The notes beneath the pieces were generated by a model, which searched no databases, was not told the DNA's origin, and saw only the letters and a program-made list of their open reading frames with translations. Positions 8,575 through 19,166 of a stretch of 64,000 bases of DNA are shown one piece after another; the stretch's first letter is position 1; each line of letters begins with the position of its first letter. The stretch covers positions 124,001 to 188,000 of the forward strand of contig NZ_FMVT01000002.1 of NCBI RefSeq assembly GCF_900102505.1. The letters run 5' to 3'. This DNA is from Paracoccus tibetensis. Lineage in GTDB: Bacteria; Pseudomonadota; Alphaproteobacteria; Rhodobacterales; Rhodobacteraceae. The translations under genes were made by a program, and so were the position numbers.

Positions 8575-10176
8575 CTAGTTGGCTTGGCGACGCAGGAAGG
8601 CCGGGATCTCGACATTGTCCTGATTGGCGTCGGGGCTGGCCAGATCGTCGAAATCGGTTTCCTGCTGGCGGGCGCGGACGGCGACGCGGTCGTTCACGCG
8701 CTCGGCGATCGAGGCCGCCGGCGGGCGCTGCTGGCCAGCGGGCTGCTCGCCGCCATGGCCGGCCATCCGTTCCAGCATCCGGCCGAGGCCGCTCATGCGG
8801 CTCTGGTTGCGGCTGGCATCCTGCTGCGGCTGTGCGGGGGCCTCGCGCTGACCGTGGTTCTCGACGGCGCGGCGCAGGCGGTCCATCACCTCGGGCGCGG
8901 GCTGCCCGGCGCGGGCCGCGCCCGGCGCACGGGGCGCCACGAAGGCCGAGGCGTCATCGTCGATGCGGACGGCATTGCCGCGCGCGGTTTCCTTGGGCTG
9001 GTAGGCGGGCTGCGGCATGTCCTCCTCAGCCCGCGCCTCGGGGGCGGCGGGTGCGGCCGAGGCCGCCGAGGGGATGTTCACGCGCGCTTCCGGCATCGGG
9101 GTGCGGCGCGGCGGGACGGCCATTTCGGGCTCTTTCGGCGCGACGACCGGGTTCTGCGTCAGCGGCGCGGCCATCGTGCGGCGCGGCGAGGGCACTTCGG
9201 CCACGGCGGCCGCCGCGTCGATGCCGGTCGCCACGACCGACACGCGGATCGAGCCTTCCATGTCCGGGTCCAGCGTCGAGCCGACGATGATGTTGGCGTC
9301 CTGGTCCACCTTGTCGCGGATGACGTTGGCGGCCTCGTCCAGCTCGAACAGGGTCATGTCGTAGCCGCCGGTGATGTTGATCAGCACGCCGCGGGCGCCG
9401 TTAAGGCTGATCTCGTCCAGCAGCGGGTTCGCTATGGCGCGCTCGGCGGCCTCCTGGGCACGGTTCTCGCCCGTGGCCTCGCCGGTGCCCATCATGGCCT
9501 TGCCCATCTCGTCCATCACCGCGCGCACGTCGGCAAAGTCGAGGTTGATGAGGCCTGGGCGCACCATCAGGTCGGTCACGCCCTTGACGCCCTGGTAGAG
9601 CACGTCATCGGCCAGCGCGAAGGCCTCGGTGAAGGTGGTCTTCTCGTTCGCCAGCCGGAACAGGTTCTGGTTGGGGATGATGATCAGCGTGTCCACGACC
9701 TTCTGAAGGGCCTCGACGCCCTCCTCGGCCTGGCGCATCCGCTTGGTGCCCTCGAACTGGAAGGGCTTGGTGACGACGCCGACGGTCAGGATGCCCATCT
9801 CGCGGGCGGCCTGCGCGATGATCGGGGCCGCGCCGGTGCCGGTGCCGCCGCCCATGCCGGCGGTGATGAAGCACATATGCGCGCCCATCAGGTGATCGAC
9901 GATGTCCTCGATGGTCTCTTCGGCGGCCTTGGCGCCGATCGAGGGCTTGGCGCCGGCGCCCAGCCCCTCGGTGACCTTTGGGCCCATCTGCACGCGGCTG
10001 GTGGCGCGCGACTGCTGCAGCGCCTGCGCGTCGGTGTTGGCCACCACGAACTCGACCCCGTCGAGCTGCTTCTCGATCATGTTGTTGACCGCGTTGCCGC
10101 CCGCCCCGCCGACGCCGAAGACGGTGATGCGGGGCTTCAGCTCTTCTTCGTCGTTCATCATCAGGTTGAGGTTCAT
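8575..10176 (-). CDS. ftsZ: Cell division GTPase FtsZ
   Basis: Tubulin-like protein of 533 aa. The GTP-binding core is complete: [13 protein letters not shown] at 21-33, the tubulin signature [10 protein letters not shown] at 109-118, and the T7-loop region [11 protein letters not shown]. It is followed by a long Pro/Ala-rich variable linker (about residues 330-515) and the conserved C-terminal peptide [10 protein letters not shown], which binds FtsA and other partners. The length over 500 aa is due to the linker and is common in alphaproteobacteria. FtsZ forms the division ring at midcell. A 221-bp gap separates it from ftsA, long enough for its own promoter. Confidence 0.98.
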   Translation of the reverse strand: MNLNLMMNDEEELKPRITVFGVGGAGGNAVNNMIEKQLDGVEFVVANTDAQALQQSRATSRVQMGPKVTEGLGAGAKPSIGAKAAEETIEDIVDHLMGAHMCFITAGMGGGTGTGAAPIIAQAAREMGILTVGVVTKPFQFEGTKRMRQAEEGVEALQKVVDTLIIIPNQNLFRLANEKTTFTEAFALADDVLYQGVKGVTDLMVRPGLINLDFADVRAVMDEMGKAMMGTGEATGENRAQEAAERAIANPLLDEISLNGARGVLINITGGYDMTLFELDEAANVIRDKVDQDANIIVGSTLDPDMEGSIRVSVVATGIDAAAAVAEVPSPRRTMAAPLTQNPVVAPKEPEMAVPPRRTPMPEARVNIPSAASAAPAAPEARAEEDMPQPAYQPKETARGNAVRIDDDASAFVAPRAPGAARAGQPAPEVMDRLRRAVENHGQREAPAQPQQDASRNQSRMSGLGRMLERMAGHGGEQPAGQQRPPAASIAERVNDRVAVRARQQETDFDDLASPDANQDNVEIPAFLRRQAN

Positions 10177-10232
10177 GCTGTCCGCCTGTTGTCGCTGCTT
10201 CGCCTGCGGGTACGGGCTTGCCGCCGAATCCC

Positions 10233-10248
10233 GTTAATTAAGTGTAAC
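10233..10248. promoter_or_regulatory. AT-rich TTAATTAA site upstream of ftsZ
   Basis: The 221-bp gap before ftsZ contains GTTAATTAAGTGTAAC, an unusually AT-rich block about 60 bp upstream of the ATG. It has one good half-site (TTAAC on the minus strand) of the CtrA motif TTAA-N7-TTAA but the second half is imperfect. It is probably part of the ftsZ promoter region; control by CtrA is only a suggestion. Confidence 0.25.
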
Positions 10249-10397
10249 CGTAGCCTGTGGCGCCCTTGACGTCACCTGAAAAACGGCATTGGCAAGCAAA
10301 ATCTGGGGATAGGTGCTGCAACCTTCGGCGGTATCTTGCCAAGCGCGCAGCATGTGGTGGACGCCGAAGCGCCCGCCCATAGAAGATGCTGGCACAA

Positions 10398-11732
10398 TCA
10401 CCAGTTGTTCTTGAACCAGCGATAGGCGCGCCGGATCGAGCGGGCCGGATAGCTGTCGGCGGGCATCTCGAAATCCCACCATTCGTCTTGCGGATGGGCC
10501 GCGAAAAGCGCGAGGCCGACGGCGCTGGAGAAGCTGGGATCGGTCAACTGATGGGCGAGCCCGTCGATCCGCAGCGGCCGCCCGCAGCGGATGTTCGGCC
10601 CGAGGATGCGCGCGGCCAAGCCATCTAGGCCGGGGATCTGGCTGCCCCCGCCCGTCAGCACGATCTGCTGGCTGGGCATGTGGTCGAAACCGGCGGCGTC
10701 CAGCACCTCGCGCACGTTTTCCAGGATCTCCTCGACCCGCGGGCGCATGACGCCGATCACGTCGGCGCGGCTGACCTGCCGGCGGTCCGATTCCCAGTCC
10801 CCAGTCTCGCCGCCCACGTCGATCATGTCGCGGTCGTCGCGGCCCGTCGCCTCGACCCCGCCGTTGAGCGTCTTCAGCCGCTCCGCCACCGGCAGGCCGA
10901 CGCGCAGCCCCTGCGCGATGTCCTGGGTGATGAGGTTACCGCCGATCGGCACATGGTCCGAAAAGATCATGTGCTTCTTGATGAAGACCGTCACCCCGGT
11001 CCCGCCGCCGCCGAAGTCGACGCAGGCCGCGCCCAGCTCCTGCTCGTCCTCGACGAGGCTGGCGCGCGCCGAGGCGTAGGGCGCCGAGGCGATGCCCGCC
11101 AGCTCCAGGTCGCAGCGGCGGATGCACTGGACGAGGTTGCCGATCATGTCGCCGTCCACCGTCAGCACATGCATGTCGCAGAACAGCTTGTTGCCGACAT
11201 GATCGCGCGGGTCCGGCAGGCCTGAGCGGTTGTCCACCGCGAAGTTCACCGGCTGCGCGTGCAGCACCTCGCGGTTCTTGCCGAAATCAGGCGCGTCGCA
11301 GGCGGCGAGGACCGAGGCGACCTCGTGATCGCCGACCTTGCCCGAGGCCAGGGTGATCTCGCCGGCAAGGCCGTACGAGGCGGGGCGCCCGCCCGAGAGG
11401 CAGGCGATGACATGGTCGACCCGCACCCCGGCCAGCTTCTGGGCGGCGGCGACGACGGTGCGGATGGCGCGCTCGGTCTCGGCCATCGTCTCGATCTCGC
11501 CGCGGCGCATGCCCCGCGCGCGGGTCGAGGCGGCGCCGATGACGCGGAAGTTCACCTGCCCGGCCATCGGGCCGATCCCGTCGGTCTCGCGGAAGGTGCC
11601 GGTGCCGTCGAAGCGCAGCACGAGGCAGGCGATCTTCGAGGTGCCGATGTCGAGGATGCCGATCACCCCCCGTTGAAGCGCCGCGCGACGGATGTTCCGC
11701 ATCGCCCGCTGCGTCTGATAAAGCTCCGCCAT
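10398..11732 (-). CDS. ftsA: Cell division protein FtsA
   Basis: Actin-like ATPase of 444 aa. The phosphate-1 strand GILDIGTSKIACLV, the ACVDFGGGGTGVTVF phosphate-2 block and the adenosine loop IVLTGGGSQIPGL are present in the expected order, with the FtsA-specific 1C domain between them. FtsA tethers FtsZ filaments to the membrane through a C-terminal amphipathic helix; here the tail RRAYRWFKNNW fits that role. It lies 15 bp after ftsQ and is probably co-transcribed with it. Confidence 0.97.
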   Translation of the reverse strand: MAELYQTQRAMRNIRRAALQRGVIGILDIGTSKIACLVLRFDGTGTFRETDGIGPMAGQVNFRVIGAASTRARGMRRGEIETMAETERAIRTVVAAAQKLAGVRVDHVIACLSGGRPASYGLAGEITLASGKVGDHEVASVLAACDAPDFGKNREVLHAQPVNFAVDNRSGLPDPRDHVGNKLFCDMHVLTVDGDMIGNLVQCIRRCDLELAGIASAPYASARASLVEDEQELGAACVDFGGGGTGVTVFIKKHMIFSDHVPIGGNLITQDIAQGLRVGLPVAERLKTLNGGVEATGRDDRDMIDVGGETGDWESDRRQVSRADVIGVMRPRVEEILENVREVLDAAGFDHMPSQQIVLTGGGSQIPGLDGLAARILGPNIRCGRPLRIDGLAHQLTDPSFSSAVGLALFAAHPQDEWWDFEMPADSYPARSIRRAYRWFKNNW

Positions 11733-11747
11733 CGCCCTGCCCTCCCC

Positions 11748-12680
11748 TCAGCCTTCGTTTTCCGCAATCACGCGCCCGTCGGCGTCCAGCATCGGCTGGC
11801 CCCGCGCGGTGCGGATCGTGTTTCTTGCGTCGATCCCGAGCCGCAGCACCGGGCGCGACGGATCGCGCAGATCGACGGTGCTGATGTCGCGGCCCAGCAT
11901 GTCCTCAGCCCGGTCCAGCGCGATGGCGGCCTCCAGCGCAACGACGGCGCCGGTCTCGGGCAGCATGATCCGCTGGCCGAAGTCCAGGACCAGGTCCCAC
12001 CGCCGCTCGCCCCGCCGCACGAGGCCGCGCACGCGGGGCAGGATCGGCCCCGCCGCGTCGAAGAGGGCCAGCGCCTCCTCGGTCATCAGGTCGGCGCCCT
12101 CGCCCGAAATCAGCGGCAGGTCCGGCCGCACCTCGCGCGAGGTGACGCTGGCGACGCGGTGCCCGCCGCGGTCGAGGATCTCGATGCCGCGCTGGTGGCG
12201 CCACAGGATCGCGGGCTCGCGCTCCTTCACCACGGCCGAAAGGATGCCGCCCGGCTTGATCCGCAGGTCGATCGTGTCCACCGCGTCGAGCTGCATCACC
12301 TGAAGCCGCAGCGCGGGCAGGTCGATGTCGAAGCTGGAAGCCGGCAGGTCCACCGGCAGCATGGCCCGCAGCGCGCGCTCGACCACCGGGGAGGCGCCCT
12401 CGATGGTCATGGTGCGGACCTGGAACTCGTCGCGGCTCTGGATGTCGGTGACGACGCTGGCGATGCTGCCCGTCAGCGCGGCGCGCCGGTCCTCGTCCGC
12501 CAGCCACAGCCCGCCGAGCATTGCCAGCAGGAAGGCCGGCAGCCCCACCCGCACCACGCGGCGGTAGAGCGGCGTCAGCCACATGCGCTGCAGGCGATAG
12601 GTCAGCCGCGAGGGCGCGGGATCGCGCCGCACGCGGGGCGCCTCGGCCTTGGAGGGGCGGTGATCGATCACGACCGGCAC
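11748..12680 (-). CDS. ftsQ: Cell division protein FtsQ
   Basis: Bitopic membrane protein of about 310 aa. Starting at GTG 12680 gives a short basic cytoplasmic tail, one membrane segment (about residues 44-61) and a periplasmic POTRA domain that begins [12 protein letters not shown], followed by the FtsQ beta domain. GGAGG seven bases upstream supports this start; the frame continues open upstream only as a shadow of ddl. The start lies inside the end of ddl (13-bp overlap). FtsQ is the scaffold joining early and late divisome proteins. Confidence 0.93.
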   Translation of the reverse strand: MPVVIDHRPSKAEAPRVRRDPAPSRLTYRLQRMWLTPLYRRVVRVGLPAFLLAMLGGLWLADEDRRAALTGSIASVVTDIQSRDEFQVRTMTIEGASPVVERALRAMLPVDLPASSFDIDLPALRLQVMQLDAVDTIDLRIKPGGILSAVVKEREPAILWRHQRGIEILDRGGHRVASVTSREVRPDLPLISGEGADLMTEEALALFDAAGPILPRVRGLVRRGERRWDLVLDFGQRIMLPETGAVVALEAAIALDRAEDMLGRDISTVDLRDPSRPVLRLGIDARNTIRTARGQPMLDADGRVIAENEG

Positions 12681-13603
12681 AGCGCGTCCTCCACCATCCA
12701 GGCCATCAGCGCCGGAAAGTCGATGCCGGCATGGGCGGCCTGCTCGGGCGCGAGGCTCGTGGGCGTCATGCCGGGCTGGGTGTTCACCTCGAGGATGATG
12801 AGCCCGGCAAGGCCGCGCGCCTCGTCCCACCGGAAGTCGGTGCGGCTGAGCCCCGTGCAGCCAAGCGCCTTGTGCGCCCTGACCGCCAGATCGAGGCAGG
12901 CGGCGCGGATCTCGGCCGGGATGTCGGCAGGGATGACGTGGCGCGAGCCGCCGACGGTGTATTTCGCGGCGTAGTCGTACCAGCCGTCGGTCAGGATCTC
13001 GGTCACGTCCAGCGCCCGCTCGCCCATCACCGTCGTGGTCAGCTCGCGCCCCGGCGCATAGGTCTCGACCATTACCCGCGCTGGCATGTCATCCGACAGC
13101 GCCGGCGGCTGGTTGGCGCCGTCATGGACGATGTAGACCCCGACCGAGCTGCCCTCGTCGTTGGGCTTCACCACATAGGGGGGCGGGATCACGTGGCGGC
13201 GGCGCACCTCGTCGGCATCGGCGATGACGCTTTCGACGACCGGCAGCCCGGCGGCGCGGAAGGCCTCCTTGGCGCGGGTCTTGTCCATGGCGAGGGCCGA
13301 GGCCAGCACGCCGGAATGGGTATAGGGAAGGTCCAGCCACTCGAGGAGGCCCTGAACGCAGCCGTCCTCGCCCCATCGGCCGTGCAGGGCGTTGAAGACG
13401 ACGTCGGGCGCCGCATCGCCAAGGCGGCGGACGATCTCGTCCCCGCGCGCGCTATCCAGCGCGATCTCGACCACATCAAATCCTGCCACCCGCAGCGCGG
13501 CCGCGCATTCGCGCCCCGACGACAGCGACACCTCGCGCTCGGCCGAGGGTCCGCCCATCAGAACGGCTACGGTGTGGGCTGTCCTGCTCGACCTGCCCGT
13601 CAC
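12668..13603 (-). CDS. ddl: D-alanine--D-alanine ligase
   Basis: ATP-grasp enzyme of about 311 aa that makes the D-Ala-D-Ala dipeptide for peptidoglycan. Visible family marks are [17 protein letters not shown] near the start, [15 protein letters not shown], the [17 protein letters not shown]-grasp strand and the C-terminal Mg-binding [12 protein letters not shown] use GTG 13603 (AAGG eight bases upstream), which gives the usual DdlB length; an ATG 41 codons upstream would add a non-conserved tail. It overlaps ftsQ at its 3' end. Confidence 0.95.
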   Translation of the reverse strand: MTGRSSRTAHTVAVLMGGPSAEREVSLSSGRECAAALRVAGFDVVEIALDSARGDEIVRRLGDAAPDVVFNALHGRWGEDGCVQGLLEWLDLPYTHSGVLASALAMDKTRAKEAFRAAGLPVVESVIADADEVRRRHVIPPPYVVKPNDEGSSVGVYIVHDGANQPPALSDDMPARVMVETYAPGRELTTTVMGERALDVTEILTDGWYDYAAKYTVGGSRHVIPADIPAEIRAACLDLAVRAHKALGCTGLSRTDFRWDEARGLAGLIILEVNTQPGMTPTSLAPEQAAHAGIDFPALMAWMVEDALCRS

Positions 13604-13751
13604 GTTTTCGCCTTTCGCGCCCGGTTGCTCCGGGCTTTCTTGCTGCACCCTCGGTCCGATCCTGAACGGAAACCGGGGTGCCATGATCGTGAAGATACAG
13701 TTAAAGCGTCTGTGGCAAAAGCACAATTTTCAGGCGAGTGAGACTTGCCGC

Positions 13752-14699
13752 TCAGGCGGGCGCGGCGGCTTCCTCGGGGGCGGGATCGCCGATGCGGATC
13801 ACCTCCCATTGCAGCTCGTGCCCGCTTTCCTCGAGGACGCGGCGGCGGACCAGCTCGCCCAAGGCCTCCAGTTCGGCGGCCGTCGCGCCGCCGGTGTTGA
13901 TGAGAAAGTTCGGGTGCTTTTCCGACATCTGCGCCCCGCCCCAGCTGTGGCCGCGCAGGCCCGCGGCGTCGATCAGCGACCAGGCCTTCAGCTCGTGCGT
14001 GTCATCCTCGCGCCCGGTCGAGGAGAAGCCGGCCGGGTTGCGGAAGGTCGAGCCGGCGCTGCGTTCCTTCGTCGGCTGGCTGGCGTCGCGGCGGGCGAGC
14101 TGGTCGGCCATCTTCGCGTGCAGCGCGTCGGGATCGCCCGGTTCGGCGCGGAAACGGGCGCGGGTGATGACCGCGCCCTCGGGCAGTTCGGCATGGCGGT
14201 AGGCAAAGCGCAGGTCGGTCGGCGTCAGGGTCAGGCGGCGGCCGTCGCGGGTGACGGCCTCGGCGTCGATCAGGTGGTCGGCGACATAGCTGCCATAGCA
14301 GCCGGCATTCATCCGCACCGCGCCCCCGATGCTGCCGGGGATGGTCCGCAGGAAGGTCAGGTCCAGCCCCGCATCCGCCGCCCGGCGCGCGACCTGCGAA
14401 TCCAGCGCGGCGGCGCCGGCCGTGACGATGTCGCCTTCGGCCTCGATGCCGTTGAAGCCGCGACCAAGCCGGATCACGACGCCGCGGATGCCCCCGTCGC
14501 GGACGATCAGGTTGCTGCCGACGCCGATCGGGAAGACCGGCACGGCCGGATCGAGGGCGGCCAGAAAGCCCTCCAGATCCGCGTCATCGGCGGGCTGGAA
14601 CAGCCAGTCGGCCGGACCGCCGACGCGAAGCCAGGTCAGCCCGTCAAGCGGGCGGTCGGGGATCAGGCTGCCGCGCGCGGCGGGAAGATCGATGCTCAT
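13752..14699 (-). CDS. murB: UDP-N-acetylenolpyruvoylglucosamine reductase
   Basis: FAD-dependent reductase of 315 aa that completes UDP-MurNAc synthesis. It has the FAD-binding entry [13 protein letters not shown], the [12 protein letters not shown] loop, [15 protein letters not shown], and the active-site [12 protein letters not shown] block with its Ser, followed by the C-terminal [11 protein letters not shown] motif. The ATG at 14699 gives the expected N-terminus but has no good Shine-Dalgarno, so translation may be coupled to upstream genes. It lies 55 bp after a small membrane-protein gene. Confidence 0.96.
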   Translation of the reverse strand: MSIDLPAARGSLIPDRPLDGLTWLRVGGPADWLFQPADDADLEGFLAALDPAVPVFPIGVGSNLIVRDGGIRGVVIRLGRGFNGIEAEGDIVTAGAAALDSQVARRAADAGLDLTFLRTIPGSIGGAVRMNAGCYGSYVADHLIDAEAVTRDGRRLTLTPTDLRFAYRHAELPEGAVITRARFRAEPGDPDALHAKMADQLARRDASQPTKERSAGSTFRNPAGFSSTGREDDTHELKAWSLIDAAGLRGHSWGGAQMSEKHPNFLINTGGATAAELEALGELVRRRVLEESGHELQWEVIRIGDPAPEEAAAPA

Positions 14700-14754
14700 G
14701 GGGAAGGTCGTAGCCAGCCGCGCGGGCAGCGTCAACCGACGGCGCCGGACCGGA

Positions 14755-15102
14755 TCAGAAGCCGAAGGACGCCGCAACGCCAAGGCCGGCCGCGATCAGG
14801 CCGAGTCCCGCCAGCCCTCCGGACAGGCTGCGCCAGCGCAGCGCATGGCCGGCGATGCGCGCCAGCACCAGCCCCGCGAGAGCGCCCAGCAGCGCCGGCG
14901 CCGTCACGTAGCCCTGCGCGATCAGCGCGCCGAGGTCGTGAAAGCCCCCCTGCCCCTGCGCCGCCATGTAGAGCTGCCCCGAGATCGCCGCCAGCAGCAG
15001 CGCCAGCACCGCCACCGGCCAGGCCAGCCGCAGCCGGGCGCTGCCGAAGGCGATGACACCCGCCCCTAGCAGGCAGGCAAGGCCGATGGCTTCGGGGTTC
15101 AT
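14755..15102 (-). CDS. Small membrane protein inside the dcw cluster
   Basis: Predicted protein of 115 aa, almost wholly hydrophobic, with about four membrane segments and a GxxG-rich C-terminal half. I do not recognise a family. Its ATG (15102) shares the ATGA overlap with the stop of the preceding 86-aa gene, so it belongs to the murC-murB transcript. The frame extends open far upstream, but the start used here gives a hydrophobic N-terminus ([15 protein letters not shown]). Position suggests an envelope role, which is only inference. Confidence 0.65.
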   Translation of the reverse strand: MNPEAIGLACLLGAGVIAFGSARLRLAWPVAVLALLLAAISGQLYMAAQGQGGFHDLGALIAQGYVTAPALLGALAGLVLARIAGHALRWRSLSGGLAGLGLIAAGLGVAASFGF

Positions 15103-15362
15103 CAGCCGCGGCGCTGCGTGCGCTCGAGCGCGGCGGCCCGGCGGCGCAGCGGCGCGCGGGCCAGGACCAGAAGGCCGAGGGCGAAGCCGCCGAAGCCCGG
15201 GCCCGGCCCCCAATGCAGGGTCAGAAGCCCGAGGACGGGCACACCGGCCAGGGCCAGCAGCCACAGCGTCGCGCCCGTGTGCCGCAGCGGCAGGCGCGGG
15301 ATGACCAGCGCCAGCACCAGCCACAGCAGCGTCGCCGCCACCGCGATGGCCGGCGGCGACAT
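15102..15362 (-). CDS. Small membrane protein, DUF2484-like, between murC and murB
   Basis: Protein of 86 aa with two or three hydrophobic segments and a basic C-terminal tail (RRRAAALERTQRRG). Its ATG overlaps the murC stop as TGATG, showing translational coupling; a GTG one codon upstream is less likely. A short membrane protein of the DUF2484 type is common at this place in rhodobacterial dcw clusters, so I assign it tentatively to that family. Function unknown. Confidence 0.65.
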   Translation of the reverse strand: MSPPAIAVAATLLWLVLALVIPRLPLRHTGATLWLLALAGVPVLGLLTLHWGPGPGFGGFALGLLVLARAPLRRRAAALERTQRRG

Positions 15363-16789
15363 CACGCGGCGCGTTCCTGAAGGCGCGCCGGCAGCCCGTT
15401 CGCCCAGGCCGAGATGGTGCCGGCGCCGAGGCAGACGACCATGTCGCCGGGGCGGGCCTGCTCGCGCACAAGCCGCTCGAGGTCGTCCTCGGAAAGGATC
15501 GCGCGGGCGTGGCGGTGACCATGGGCGATGAGGCCGGCGACAAGGTCGTCGCGGCTAGCGCCGGGAATCGGGTCCTCGCCGGCGGAATAGACCTCGGAGA
15601 TGGCGACGACGTCGGCCTCGTTGAAGCAGGTGCAGAAATCCTCGAAGAGCGAAGAGAGGCGCGAGTAGCGGTGCGGCTGGTGGACGGCGATCACGCGGCC
15701 GCTGCCGGCCTGCCGGGCGGCCTTGAGGACGGCGGCGATCTCGACCGGGTGGTGGCCGTAATCGTCGATGATGGTGACGCCGTTCACCTCTCCGACCCGC
15801 GTGAAGCGGCGGCCGACGCCGCCGAACTTGGCCAGCGCCTCGCGGATCTCGGATTTCTTGATGCCGAGGTGTCGGGCGACGGCGACGGCCGCGAGGCAGT
15901 TCGAGACGTTGTGATCGCCGGGCATGGGCAGGGTGCAGCCCTCGATCATCTTCAGATCACCATTGTCCTCCGGCCCCTCGCCTTGCAGCGCGATGTCGAA
16001 ATGGGCGATGCCGCTCTCGTAGCGCAGGTTCATGGCACGGACATCGGCCTGGGCGTTGAAGCCGAAGGTCACCACGCGGCGGTCGGTCAGCTTGCCAACG
16101 AGGGCCTGCACTTCGGGGTGGTCGGTGCAGAGGACGGCGAGGCCGTAGAAGGGAATGCCCGAAGCGAAGTTGTAGAAGCCTTGGCGGAGGGCGTCGAAGC
16201 TGCCCCAATGCTCCATGTGTTCGGGGTCGATATTGGTGACGATGGCGATGTCGGCGGGCAGGCGGTTGAAGCTGCCGTCCGATTCGTCGGCCTCGACGAC
16301 CATCCATTCCCCGGCGCCGGCACGGGCGTTCGAGCCATAGGCGTGGATGACGCCGCCGTTGATGACGGTCGGATCAAGGCCGCCGGCGTCCAGAAGCGTC
16401 GCGACCATCGTGGTGGTGGTCGTCTTGCCGTGGGTGCCGGCAATGGCGATGTTCGACTTCATGCGCATCAGTTCCGCCAGCATCTCGGCGCGCCGCACGA
16501 CCGGCAGGCCGCGGCGGCGGGCTTCCTCAAGCTCGGGGTTGCCCTTCTTGATGGCGGTCGAGATGACGATGACGGCGGCGGCGCCGATGTTCTCGGCCCG
16601 CTGGCCCTCGAAGACCTGCGCGCCGAGCGTCTCCAGCCGGTCGGTGATCTTCGAGCGCTTGAGATCCGAGCCCTGCACCTGGTAGCCGAGCGTCAGGAGG
16701 ACCTCGGCGATGCCGGACATGCCGATGCCGCCGATGCCGACGAAATGGATCGGGCCGAGTTCACCGGGCAGTTTGGTCGCTGCGTTCAT
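15362..16789 (-). CDS. murC: UDP-N-acetylmuramate--L-alanine ligase
   Basis: Mur ligase of 475 aa. The N-terminal UDP-binding motif [15 protein letters not shown], the ATP loop [10 protein letters not shown], the central DESDGSF segment and the C-terminal [10 protein letters not shown] motif are all present. It adds L-Ala to UDP-MurNAc, the first step of stem-peptide synthesis. Start and stop overlap the neighbours (ATGA with murG, TGATG with the next small gene), so it lies inside a tightly coupled operon. Confidence 0.98.
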   Translation of the reverse strand: MNAATKLPGELGPIHFVGIGGIGMSGIAEVLLTLGYQVQGSDLKRSKITDRLETLGAQVFEGQRAENIGAAAVIVISTAIKKGNPELEEARRRGLPVVRRAEMLAELMRMKSNIAIAGTHGKTTTTTMVATLLDAGGLDPTVINGGVIHAYGSNARAGAGEWMVVEADESDGSFNRLPADIAIVTNIDPEHMEHWGSFDALRQGFYNFASGIPFYGLAVLCTDHPEVQALVGKLTDRRVVTFGFNAQADVRAMNLRYESGIAHFDIALQGEGPEDNGDLKMIEGCTLPMPGDHNVSNCLAAVAVARHLGIKKSEIREALAKFGGVGRRFTRVGEVNGVTIIDDYGHHPVEIAAVLKAARQAGSGRVIAVHQPHRYSRLSSLFEDFCTCFNEADVVAISEVYSAGEDPIPGASRDDLVAGLIAHGHRHARAILSEDDLERLVREQARPGDMVVCLGAGTISAWANGLPARLQERAA

Positions 16790-17886
16790 GTCGCAATCTC
16801 CTTGACGAGGTCGTAAAGGCGCCGCGCCGCATCGGGCCGGGCCAGTGTCAGCGCGGCAGCCGCCATCTGGGCGGCGCGGGAGGGGTCGGTGAGGATCGCG
16901 CGGATGTCGCGCGCAAGGCTTGTCGCGTCAAGCACGGATTCGGGATGGACCAGCGCGGCCCCCGCTTCGGCGAGCGATTGCGCATTGGCGGTCTGATGGT
17001 CCCCGGTAGCGGCGGCGAAGGGGATCAGGATGGCGGGGCGGCCGATCACGGTGATGTCGGCCAGCGAGGAGGCGCCCGAGCGGCTGATGACGAGCTGGGC
17101 GTCCGCGATGCGGTCGGGCACGTCGGCGAAGAAGGGCTGCACCTCGGCGGCGATGCCGGCGTCGGCATAGGCCTTCGTCACGCGGTCCATGTCCTCGGCG
17201 CGGGCCTGGTGGCTGACGGTCAGGCGGGCGCGCAGCTCCTCGGGCAGCGCCGCCACGGCGGCGGGCACGATGTCCGACAGCACGCGCGCCCCTTGGCTGC
17301 CGCCGATGACCAGCAGCCGCAGCGGCCCCTCGCCCGGCGCGTCGTAGGCGCTGGCGGCGCGCTCCAGGACGGCGGCGCGGACCGGGTTGCCGGTATGGGT
17401 GCCGGTGACGCCCGCCGGCAACTCGGTCGGCCAGGTCCCGCAGGCGATCCGCTGCACGCGCGGTGCGAAAAGGCGGTTCACCCGGCCCATCACGCCGTTC
17501 TGCTCGTGGATCATCCGCGGCAGGCGCATCAGGCGCGCAGCCGACAGGGCGGGAATGGTCGGGTAGCCGCCGAAGCCGATCACGACATCGGGGCGCTCGG
17601 CCCGGAAGGCGCGGCGGGCGGCGAGGACACCGGCGGCGATCTTGAGGGGCGCGGTCAACTTGCCGCCGACGCCGCCCCGCGCGGTGGTGGCCGAGGCCAC
17701 GACCTGCCGCGCCACGGCCGCAGGGAAGGCGCCGGCATAGCGGGCGCCGCGCTCGTCGGTCGACAGCTTGACGCGCCAGCCCTCGGCCAGCAGCAGCTCG
17801 GCCAGGGACTGGGCCGGGAACATGTGCCCGCCGGTGCCGCCGGCGGCGATCAGGGCAAGGCGGCCTTTAGCGTCGGGGCCGGGCAT
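16786..17886 (-). CDS. murG: UDP-GlcNAc--lipid I GlcNAc transferase MurG
   Basis: GT28 glycosyltransferase of 366 aa that converts lipid I to lipid II at the inner face of the membrane. The N-terminal G-loop [21 protein letters not shown], the [12 protein letters not shown] motif and the C-terminal donor-site block [20 protein letters not shown] are present. The ATG at 17886 overlaps the ftsW stop (TGATG). The frame stays open upstream through ftsW, but that is out of frame with FtsW and meaningless. Confidence 0.97.
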   Translation of the reverse strand: MPGPDAKGRLALIAAGGTGGHMFPAQSLAELLLAEGWRVKLSTDERGARYAGAFPAAVARQVVASATTARGGVGGKLTAPLKIAAGVLAARRAFRAERPDVVIGFGGYPTIPALSAARLMRLPRMIHEQNGVMGRVNRLFAPRVQRIACGTWPTELPAGVTGTHTGNPVRAAVLERAASAYDAPGEGPLRLLVIGGSQGARVLSDIVPAAVAALPEELRARLTVSHQARAEDMDRVTKAYADAGIAAEVQPFFADVPDRIADAQLVISRSGASSLADITVIGRPAILIPFAAATGDHQTANAQSLAEAGAALVHPESVLDATSLARDIRAILTDPSRAAQMAAAALTLARPDAARRLYDLVKEIAT

Positions 17887-19049
17887 CAGCGGCCCCGGCG
17901 CAGGATCTGGCCCAGCTCGCCCTGGGGCCGGGTGCGGGTCAACGCCAGAAGCATGCCCGCTGCGATCCCCGAGGCGATCATGGACGAGCCGCCATAGCTG
18001 ACGAAGGGCAGCGTCATCCCCTTGGCGGGCAGAAGGCGCACGGCGACGCCCATGTTGATCAGCGCCTGCACGCCGAAGGCGCAGGCGAGGCCGGTGCCGG
18101 CGATGCGCGCGAAGATGTCCCGCTCGCGCAGCAGGCGCAGCAGCGAGCGCGTGACGATGGTGCAGTAGAGCGCGATGATGACCATCACCAGCACGAAGCC
18201 GTACTCCTCGGCCGCCACCGCGATGATGAAGTCGGTATGGGCGTCCGGCAGGGACCATTTCACGCTGCCCTCGCCGACGCCGACGCCGAAGAAGCCGCCC
18301 TCCTGGATGGCGTTGGTGGCATAGCCGATCTGCGTGCGCGGGTCGACCTCGGACGAGAGATAGCCGTTGATCCGCCGGGCGAAGTGCTCGGAGGCGCCAT
18401 AGGCGAAGATCCCGCCCCCGACCGCCAGACCGGCGACGCCCAGCAGCAGCGCCATCGGCGCGCCGGCGACGAAGATCATCACCAGCCAGGCGAAGAGGAC
18501 CAGCGAGGCCTGGCCGAAATCCGGCTGCAGGGCCAGCAGCATCACGACCACCAAGGCCGCGAAGAAGGAATAGAGCTTGCCCGGCGGTCCGCCCACCTCG
18601 GAACTGGCCGCCATGAACCAGGCGCAGAGGGCGACGAAGCCCGGCTTGAGGAACTCGGACGGCTGGATGGACACGAAGCCGAGCGAGAGCCAGCGCGTGG
18701 CGCCCTTGCCGAAGTCGGTGCCGATGAAGGGCAGTGCCGCGATCATCACGAACGAGACGGCGAAGCCCAGCACCCCGATGCGCCGGATCTGGCGGGGCGA
18801 GAGCATGGAGACGACCAGCATCACCAGAAGGCCCATGCCGCCGAAGACCGCCTGCCGCTGCACGTAGTAGAAGCGCGGCAGGTTGTTCTTTTCGGCCAAC
18901 GGGACCGAGGCCGCGAGGCCCAGAAGGATGCCCGTCGCGAACAGGCCGAACACGCAGGCCAGCGCCCACTTGTCCAGCGTCCTCCACCAACGGGGAAGAA
19001 TCGGATCGGCCGCCCGCACGGGCGTGGTGCCGAAGACCATCTCGGTCAT
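17886..19049 (-). CDS. ftsW: Lipid II polymerase FtsW (SEDS family)
   Basis: Polytopic SEDS protein of 387 aa with about ten hydrophobic segments. Family blocks include the [20 protein letters not shown] region, the [11 protein letters not shown] catalytic-Asp segment and the C-terminal [12 protein letters not shown] motif. With a class B PBP it polymerises septal peptidoglycan. It is the first gene of the visible dcw segment; the next gene upstream (DUF1989) is 117 bp away and unrelated. The ATG at 19049 has a weak Shine-Dalgarno, and a second ATG nine bases downstream is possible. Confidence 0.96.
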   Translation of the reverse strand: MTEMVFGTTPVRAADPILPRWWRTLDKWALACVFGLFATGILLGLAASVPLAEKNNLPRFYYVQRQAVFGGMGLLVMLVVSMLSPRQIRRIGVLGFAVSFVMIAALPFIGTDFGKGATRWLSLGFVSIQPSEFLKPGFVALCAWFMAASSEVGGPPGKLYSFFAALVVVMLLALQPDFGQASLVLFAWLVMIFVAGAPMALLLGVAGLAVGGGIFAYGASEHFARRINGYLSSEVDPRTQIGYATNAIQEGGFFGVGVGEGSVKWSLPDAHTDFIIAVAAEEYGFVLVMVIIALYCTIVTRSLLRLLRERDIFARIAGTGLACAFGVQALINMGVAVRLLPAKGMTLPFVSYGGSSMIASGIAAGMLLALTRTRPQGELGQILRRGR

Positions 19050-19166
19050 GGGGATACCGCCGTCACTGCCTCTGATCGCCCGGTTGGTCCGGGTCTGCCG
19101 CCGACGATAGCCGAAATCCGCCGGTCGTGCTACTGCGGATTCAGCGCGCTCTGCGGAAGGATGGGG

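Noticed and set aside
10233..10248. CtrA binding site before ftsZ
   Set aside because: Only one half-site matches well and the spacing pattern is imperfect; kept as an AT-rich promoter feature only.
16786..18990. Single 734-codon frame covering murG and most of ftsW
   Set aside because: Only the last 366 codons (MurG) are meaningful; the upstream part is ftsW read in the wrong frame. It is not a fusion protein.
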